Shown piece by piece: positions 8,002 through 13,400 of a stretch of DNA of 13,400 nucleotides. The number at the start of each line of letters is the position of its first letter. Within the stretch, counting starts at the first letter, position 1. The position numbers were made by a program, and so were the translations under genes. Origin of the DNA: Rhizopus sp. PT2906 (taxonomy: Eukaryota; Mucoromycota; Mucoromycetes; Mucorales; Rhizopodaceae); contig JAMYHX010000760.1 in assembly GCA_025529335.1 (NCBI GenBank), positions 1-13,400 of the forward strand. The letters run 5' to 3'. Under the pieces are notes generated by a model that had not been told where the DNA came from, did not search any database, and worked only from the letters and a program-made list of their open reading frames with translations.

Positions 8002-10492
8002 ATGCATCGCCACAGACCTGGTAGTTTACATCAGTCTAATAAGCCCTTCAAGAGTCGGCATGCCACCAAGGGTGCCTTAAAAGAAGCCTCCAAAGGTAAA
8101 GTGAACCGAGCCTCCATCAAGCAAAGCGGAGGTATGAAAACACTGTCCAAAGCCGATCGTCGACATGCCGCCAAGATACTGCAACAAAAGAAACGAGAAG
8201 AGATCACCCGGATGAGTCGTATCTTTGAGGGACGTCAGGGCGCTCCCAAGATTGTACCTGTATTACCACTGTGTCCTGACAGTGAGGTGCATACGGCCAT
8301 TGCTGCTCTTTACAAGTCCTTGGGCCAAGAGGCCCCCAAACATGCATCTGAAGAGCCTACAGTATTAAACGTGGAACGATTTAAGCAAAAGATTCAACTT
8401 GTGCCATTAACCAAGCGACGCTTTTTGGACATTCTTGACGCATTCAAAGTTGCCGATTTTGGTATTTTATTAATGTCAGCCGATGTCGAAGTCGATCAGT
8501 TGGGTATCAACTGTCTCTTGGGCATTCTCAACCAAGGTATTGTCAATGTTGTGCCTGTCGTTCAGCATATTGAGAGAGTTCAACCAAAGCTTCGCACCAG
8601 TACAAAGAAATCATTGACCTCATTCATTCAACAGTTTTTCCCTGAAGAAGAACATCTCTTTACGCTCGATACCGACACAGATGCCATGAATACCTTGCGT
8701 TTCATCACATCACAGCGCCCTAAGCCAATGTCCTGGCGTGATCATCATCCTTATATGCTTGCCGATGAGGTCACTTTTGACTCTGTTACACCAGAAAGAG
8801 GTACCCTCAAGGTAACAGGGTATGCTCGCGGAAACCCGTTCAATGCGAACAGACTGGTCCATCTTCAGAATTTTGGTGATTTCCAGATCCAGCAAATAAC
8901 GAGCGCACCTCTCGAATCACATCAGGGCGATATGGAAGTTGATGCAGCAGTGATAGATACCCCAAAGCCTGATGAACAGGATGACTTGATTGCTGAAAAT
9001 GAACCTGATTTTATGGATAACGAACAGACATGGCCTACAGAAGAAGAATTGGCTGAGGCTGATGAACGAGTACGTCGTATGCAGGCTATGGAAACAGATG
9101 GTAACACCAAGCGTGTGCCTAAAGGTACTTCTTCATACCAAGCTGCCTGGATTGTTGATGATGATGATCAAAACTACAGTGAAGATGAGTTTGAGGATGA
9201 GAATGAAAATGATGCGATGATGACAGAAGATGCTGATGACGATATTGTTGAACCTGCCTATTCCTCATTCCCTCCAGAAGAAGAATACGAAGAAATTCAG
9301 ATGGACAGTAAAGAGCAGTACAAGGATGAGCTGGATGCTGAAGAAGAAGCTAGACAGTATGAAGAATATCTCAAGCAGAGACAAAAGGATTATGAAACAC
9401 ATAACGAATTTCCTGATGAAATCGATACGCCTATGCATATCCCAGCCAGAGAACGTTTTGCTCGTTATCGTGGTCTTCAATCCTTCAGAACTTCACCTTG
9501 GGATCCCTATGAGAACTTGCCTGTGGATTACGCAAGAATCTTCCAATTTGAAAACTATGGTCGTACCAAGTCTCGTGTGTTGAACCAAGCCATTGTTGGC
9601 AATGTGAAGCCAGGTAGTCGAATTACTATCTGGATTCATAATGTACCAATAGAAGCCTTCCGTAAGTATGAACGATACATCAAGAGGCGCATGACTGACA
9701 TTCTTTTATAGAATCTTATGATAGAACAAGACCTTTTATTGTGTTTGGCCTTTTACAATATGAACACAAGATGTCACTTCTTAATATTCAAATACAACGA
9801 GACAATGCATATGAAGAGCCTGTCAAATCAAAGGTAAAATCATATATTTCTCTATAGATGCTGGTGCTTACATGACTACTATAGGATCCAATGGTAATGC
9901 ATATGGGTTTCAGAAGATATAATGTTCGACCCATCTATTCCCAAAATACAAACAAGGGATCAAACAATGTTCATAAATTCGAGAGGTTCATTCAACTAGG
10001 AAGATCCTATGTTGCTACAGTATATGGACCTATTGTATTTGGCAAGACACCAGTCATGTTTTATAAGGAAACAGAAAATAAGAATGGTAAGCAAAAGGAA
10101 AGAGGGTAGATGGCATATGCTAATAGTAGTCAACAGAACCTATTCTTGTGTCCACAGGCACATTTATGGATGTAGATGTCAAACGTATTATTGCTAAACG
10201 AATCATCCTGAGTGGTCATCCTTTCAAGATCCATAAACGATCGGCTGTTGTCCGATACATGTTCTTCAATGTTGAGGATATCTATTGGTTTAAGCCTGTG
10301 CAGTTAACAACAAAGTATGGTCGAGTGGGTCACATCAAAGAATCCTTGGGTACTCATGGCTACATGAAGTGTGTGTTTGACGGCACATTAACACAACAAG
10401 ACACTGTGATGATGTGTCTTTATAAACGTGTGTTCCCCAAATGGAATACAGAACTTTACAGAGATGAATCATCTCAAATTGATTGTAATTAA
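8002..10492 (+). CDS. TSR1: ribosome biogenesis protein TSR1, 4 exons, 772 aa
   Basis: Assembly factor of the cytoplasmic/nuclear pre-40S particle. It is related in fold to translational GTPases and Bms1 but not an active GTPase. Exons: 8002-9661, 9712-9833, 9885-10086 and 10158-10492, with introns of 50, 51 and 71 nt. It begins with the family's basic signature MHRHRPGSLHQSNKPFKSRH. The following GTPase-like domain (about 80-230) has PLCPDSEV where a P-loop would be, with no GKS/T. An AARP2CN-type segment lies at about 232-298 (RPKPMSWRDHHPYML). It is followed by a strongly acidic linker (about 388-458) and a C-terminal RIBIOP/DUF663 region (about 475-765) with GFRRY (602-606), RPIYSQ, KRIIAKRIILSGHPFKIHKR and VRYMFFN. 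The length matches the family (yeast about 790, human about 800). Without splicing, the first exon would read through intron 1 and stop at 9709-9711; splicing restores the conserved EAFQSYDRTRPFIVFGLL. Retaining it would remove about 219 C-terminal residues. Confidence 0.97.
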
Positions 10493-10521
10493 TTTTATGC
10501 CCTCCTTTTAGAAAGACAGAC

Positions 10522-10527
10522 AATAAA
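10522..10527 (+). terminator. AATAAA poly(A) signal for TSR1
   Basis: A perfect plus-strand AATAAA, 29 bp after the TSR1 stop at 10490-10492 and inside an A-rich run. Cleavage 10-30 nt downstream would fall on or inside the end of the PAH coding region on the other strand. Confidence 0.65.
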
Positions 10528-10536
10528 AAAAAGATG

Positions 10537-10542
10537 TTTATT
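10537..10542 (-). terminator. AATAAA poly(A) signal for PAH, overlapping its stop codon
   Basis: On the minus strand the end of PAH reads ACTTAAATAAAC. The hexamer AATAAA starts on the last A of the TAA stop codon. This implies a very short 3' UTR that is antisense to the TSR1 3' UTR. Confidence 0.55.
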
Positions 10543-12112
10543 TAAGTCAGTGATTCCAATACGGTTGTTAATGTTTTCATATCATCACGAATACTCCTTG
10601 CAAATCGCACCACCTTTTCCTTGTTATCCAGCACTTCAATTGTTTGAGTCAAGGCGTTATATCTGACTGAGAATGGCCTATTCATCTTGGCAGCAAATTC
10701 ACGTACTTTTTCTTGAGCATCTTTGAATGATTCAGCTACGAAATAGACCTATAATAAAATATAAATAAAAATGACCACGCCGGCTTTTTTTCTTTCTACT
10801 TACAGGTTGATACTCTGTAATAGGGTATTTTTGTACTGCTGTCTTTTCCGGATCAAATGGTTTAAGTTCAGGTTTTTCTGATAGACAGTATTCTAATTCA
10901 CCAAAGGAACTTAGTAAACCAGCACCATAAGCCTTTAATTCACCATCTTGTCTACATAGACCAAATTCAACTGTGAACCAAAAGATGGTAGCTAATTTTT
11001 GTATATCTTCATCTGAAGCACCCAGAGATGCTAAGCCAATTTCTTGTGAAAAGTCTGCAAAATCAGGATCCGCAAACTATAGAATATGTGTTGATATATC
11101 AACATCACAAAAAAAAAAATAGAACTTACCAATGGAACGTGTCCGAGTAGTTCGTGGCATACATCAGGTTCTGGTGTATAGAATGGCATGGATGCGTGAC
11201 GAATATATTGGGTAGAATAGAACACTCTGAAGGCAAATGCGTTTAAGAAATCTCTGCTGGAGAGTAATCCCATGACGGGACGAACGGTGAAACCGGTACA
11301 GTCCTTTAAGAATCTCGAGATATGTTCCAATTGAGGAATCTGCTTATCATTATAGCCACAATTTTGAATCAAGAGAGGCAAGACATACTGATGTTCACGG
11401 CAAGCGTGGGTAGGATAGAGTGCAGTCAGACGACGGAACACTTTACCCCAAGTCTCAATCTCTTCCTGAGTGTAATCGATTTCAGGTACAGGTTGACCAG
11501 TGCGGTAGGTCTTGGCAATACGAGTAATTTCAGCACGTCTTGCACGGTAGACAGGGTCGTGGGCACCAGGATGATCAGAACCTAAAGATTGAAAATAAGT
11601 ATGACTCTACCGTGGGAACATGATGATCCGCTTACTGAGTTCTTCACCCATCTCTAATACTTTTTCAGCAAAAGTGTCAAGATCTGTCAACTTGCGTGGG
11701 AACCATGGGACGCTGTCTATAAAAAAGTCAATTTTCTCACGCATAAAAAGATAAACGGTAGTCAGGACTTACCAGCCTTGGTACTGTCGGCACCAATGAC
11801 ACGTACTTCCTTTGTGTGATCTCTGAGCTTGCAGACAACTTGATTAACTTGTTCTGCGCTTTTGGCGTCAAAATCAACAAAGAAATCATAATCCCATTCC
11901 TTAGTACGGCTAGGACGTCTATCTCAAGGTGTGAGTATGATGCTTATATCAGATCATGATTCGTATTACGATTCAATTCGGGTGAGAGAGATGTCCATAG
12001 CTTTGATAGCAGCCAAGCAGTTTTCGAGTGCACCTACTTGATCTGTAATCGAAAAGCACAACGTGGTCTTTAAGGTTTCCTTGGGAACGTTGTTGGGTGA
12101 TGTCTTGAACAT
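10542..12112 (-). CDS. PAH: phenylalanine 4-hydroxylase, 6 exons, 433 aa
   Basis: Aromatic amino acid hydroxylase converting L-phenylalanine to L-tyrosine using O2, a non-haem iron and a reduced pterin. Exons (minus): 12112-11970, 11918-11773, 11716-11636, 11581-11130, 11076-10804 and 10748-10542, with introns of 51-56 nt. An N-terminal ACT regulatory domain has VGALENCL (26-33) and the TRIESRPSR signature (44-52). The catalytic domain contains VPWFPR, the GFTVRPVMGLLSSRDFL block, PEPDVCHELLGHVP with iron ligands His266 and His271, and the third ligand Glu311 in WFTVEFGLC. This spacing equals human His285/His290/Glu330 shifted by 19. The block GAGLLSSFGELEYCLSEKP matches PAH better than tyrosine or tryptophan hydroxylase. 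The C-terminus (IRPFSVRY-like FSVRYNALTQTIEVLD, then a helix) is a probable tetramerisation region. The start at 12112 gives a normal ACT domain; the frame is open for 38 more codons upstream, but that part is unlike the family. It converges with TSR1. Confidence 0.97.
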
Positions 12113-12214
12113 GATGAAAAAGATAATTAATGGAAAGAAAGAGCAGGAAGAATAAGAGAAACCAAGAGACTTATTTATTCTTCGGCTTACAATGCAACCA
12201 AGACTTACCACGAT

Positions 12215-12220
12215 CACGTG
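12215..12220. promoter_or_regulatory. CACGTG E-box in PAH promoter
   Basis: A palindromic CACGTG within GATCACGTGC, about 105 bp upstream of the PAH ATG and immediately beside the poly-T tract. Fungal bHLH factors such as Cbf1-type proteins bind this core; binding here is not shown. Confidence 0.35.
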
Positions 12221-12225
12221 CCACA

Positions 12226-12227
<2 letters not shown>

Positions 12228-12270
<43 letters not shown>
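12228..12270. repeat. uninterrupted 43-nt T homopolymer
   Basis: 43 consecutive T on the plus strand (A in the PAH sense), 116-158 bp upstream of the PAH start codon. Such a tract excludes nucleosomes and can act as a promoter element. It could also be the poly(A) tail of a retroposed insertion or have an inaccurate length from sequencing. No clear target-site duplication was seen around it. Confidence 0.95.
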
Positions 12271-12273
<3 letters not shown>

Positions 12274-13101
12274 TGCATCTATCATATCAGTTAGTGTAAC
12301 AGCTTGCTTCTCTTTTGTTCATTGAACCTTTTGAAAATGGTTATCTTGTTTAACGTAGTACTACTGCCTGAACATTGAGGGAAAGTACTCTTACAGGCAA
12401 TTTTCTTTCTTTTTCTTGGTTGGCACATTTTGAAATTTTCATTATTATTATTGTTCATTTTAATGTTAAAACGAAGGCTCCCTCTTTTTGATATACAATC
12501 GTTTGTATCCAAGTCGCTCGCCACAAAACTTAGATAGAGCTACAGAATGAGAACATCATGACATTTTTTTCTTCAAAACAGACTGGAGTCGTGTTCCCTT
12601 CTGTTCCACGTTGGTCATAAGTGCACCGGAATGGAGAAACCCTTATACCGGGATGATAATGCCTAACAAAATTGACTAACTGAGGAAGGGCGAATGAGAG
12701 ACGGTAGCACTGCTTATCATAGCTATGAAGGAAATGAATGTTTAGCTTCTTGAATTCTTTTTTATATACTTATGTCAAGGTGCTGATCACGTAAACATAT
12801 CCAAAGATAACTTTGCAGTGATCAAAGTATGGGTTACAAGCAACTAGAGTCTTGACAGTTCTTCTCTCTCTGTGACAGCAAATGTATAGAGATATGCTGC
12901 TTCTAGTGTGTATATATAGTGATGGCCAGTACTTGATATTCATCTTTTAGAGTATTCAAGTACGGCTGTAATAGTAACTATAATGTACGCCCTTCCATGC
13001 ACTTTTCTATTTCTCCTCTTTATTTCACAGCTCCCAATTAAAGTCTTTCTAGTCACGTTCCTGATTTAAGCTTTCCTTTTTATTTCAAACCTGGGAAATA
13101 A

Positions 13102-13400
13102 ATGACATCAAAGTATTCAGCATTACCTGATATTGTAAGTTTTATATGTTTCTCTATTTGAACAAGATGTTGACGCATTAAAAGGATGATCAACCTGATG
13201 TATACGAAACACCAGATACCACTGAAGACAATCTAGTCAATTCATTTGACAATGAAGAAGTATAAACTGAATAGTTTCTCTCTATTTTTTTTAACTTGAC
13301 TTATTTTATATCTAAAGTCTAGTGATGAAGATGAAGATGTAGATAAATCTCGTGTATCTATTAAGGATGCTGCAAATAGATTCAAACACAGTATTGTCGA
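13102..13400 (+). CDS. DCTN2: dynactin subunit 2 (dynamitin/p50), 5' part, truncated by window end
   Basis: N-terminal portion of the p50 shoulder subunit of dynactin, the cytoplasmic dynein adaptor complex on microtubules. Exons so far: 13102-13134, 13185-13259 and 13318 to the window end, with introns of 50 and 58 nt; 63 residues are visible. The start MTSKYSALPDI followed by QPDVYETPD matches the conserved p50 N-terminus (Lys-Tyr-x-x-Leu-Pro, then EPDVYET), a peptide that associates with the Arp1 filament. An acidic stretch (SSDEDEDVD) and an S..DAANRFKHSIV segment follow, as in the family. The first exon is only 33 nt. The protein is expected to continue for several hundred mostly coiled-coil residues beyond 13400. 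It is transcribed away from PAH. Confidence 0.88.

Larger units (their letters stand above)
12113..13101. promoter_or_regulatory. divergent intergenic region, PAH / DCTN2
   Basis: These 989 bp lie between the start codons of PAH (minus) and dynactin subunit 2 (plus). No gene was found; the frame 12291-12524 (minus) is unconvincing. It contains the T tract and E-box listed separately, a TATATATAG stretch at about 12909-12917, a second GATCACGT at 12785-12792 joined to a forkhead-like GTAAACA at 12791-12797, and a pyrimidine-rich run before the DCTN2 ATG. Transcription-factor assignments are motif resemblance only. Confidence 0.5.

Noticed and set aside
7708..8013. 101-codon minus-strand frame
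   Set aside because: It spans the whole divergent promoter, overlaps the TSR1 start and has no recognisable domain; the WDR53 exons begin further on at 7639.
8710..9480. Several shadow frames on both strands within TSR1
   Set aside because: They lie in other frames of an unambiguous conserved coding exon; the Met- and Lys-rich ones are shifted readings of the acidic linker.
12113..12226. Upstream in-frame ATG extending PAH by 38 residues
   Set aside because: The extension is hydrophobic, unlike PAH N-termini, and begins at the edge of the poly-T tract. The ATG at 12112 gives a normal ACT-domain start. A targeting extension cannot be fully excluded without 5' mapping.
1..13400. CRISPR array, prokaryotic operons, rRNA or tRNA genes
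   Set aside because: The window is intron-rich eukaryotic DNA. The only periodic repeat (216-440) is degenerate with no unique spacers, and no tRNA box A/B pair or rRNA segment was seen by eye.

Overview
The window looks like nuclear DNA from an early-diverging fungus, most likely Mucoromycota (Mucorales-like). The signs are protein genes with many very short GT-AG introns (27 found, 47-71 nt), AT-rich intergenic DNA, AATAAA poly(A) signals, a complete pterin-dependent phenylalanine hydroxylase (family knowledge: largely absent from Dikarya but reported in early-diverging fungi such as Mortierella), a metazoan-like dynactin p50, and a microsomal P450. The phylum is inferred; no rRNA or other taxonomic marker is present.

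Layout. 1-1394: gene-poor flank with a possible retroelement edge, a degenerate 28-46-nt periodic repeat (216-440) and a weak coding relic on the minus strand. 1395-3291 (-): cytochrome P450, 7 exons, 516 aa. 3292-5662: 2.4 kb gene desert with a TA microsatellite, a broken plus-strand coding relic and a double-hairpin palindrome. 5663-5992 (-): RPB10, the small zinc-binding subunit shared by RNA polymerases I, II and III, 3 exons, 74 aa. 6068-7639 (-): WDR53-type WD40 protein, 10 exons, 347 aa. 7640-8001: divergent promoter. 8002-10492 (+): TSR1, a 40S ribosome assembly factor, 4 exons, 772 aa. 10542-12112 (-): phenylalanine hydroxylase, 6 exons, 433 aa. 12113-13101: divergent promoter carrying a 43-nt T tract. 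13102-13400 (+): 5' part of dynactin subunit 2 (dynamitin), running off the window.

All exon chains were joined by eye from GT/AG sites, reading-frame phase and agreement with the protein families, and every complete gene closes in frame. The genes are tightly packed between 5.6 and 12.1 kb. RPB10 begins 75 bp after the WDR53 stop. WDR53 and TSR1 share a 362-bp divergent promoter with a duplicated T-rich motif. TSR1 and PAH converge with stop codons 49 bp apart and facing poly(A) signals. RPB10 and TSR1 both serve growth-related transcription and ribosome production. P450, PAH and dynamitin have no evident functional link to them. I see no CRISPR array, rRNA, tRNA or intact transposon, and nothing that looks like an undescribed multi-gene system. 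The most useful leads are the compact regulatory junctions and the fungal PAH.
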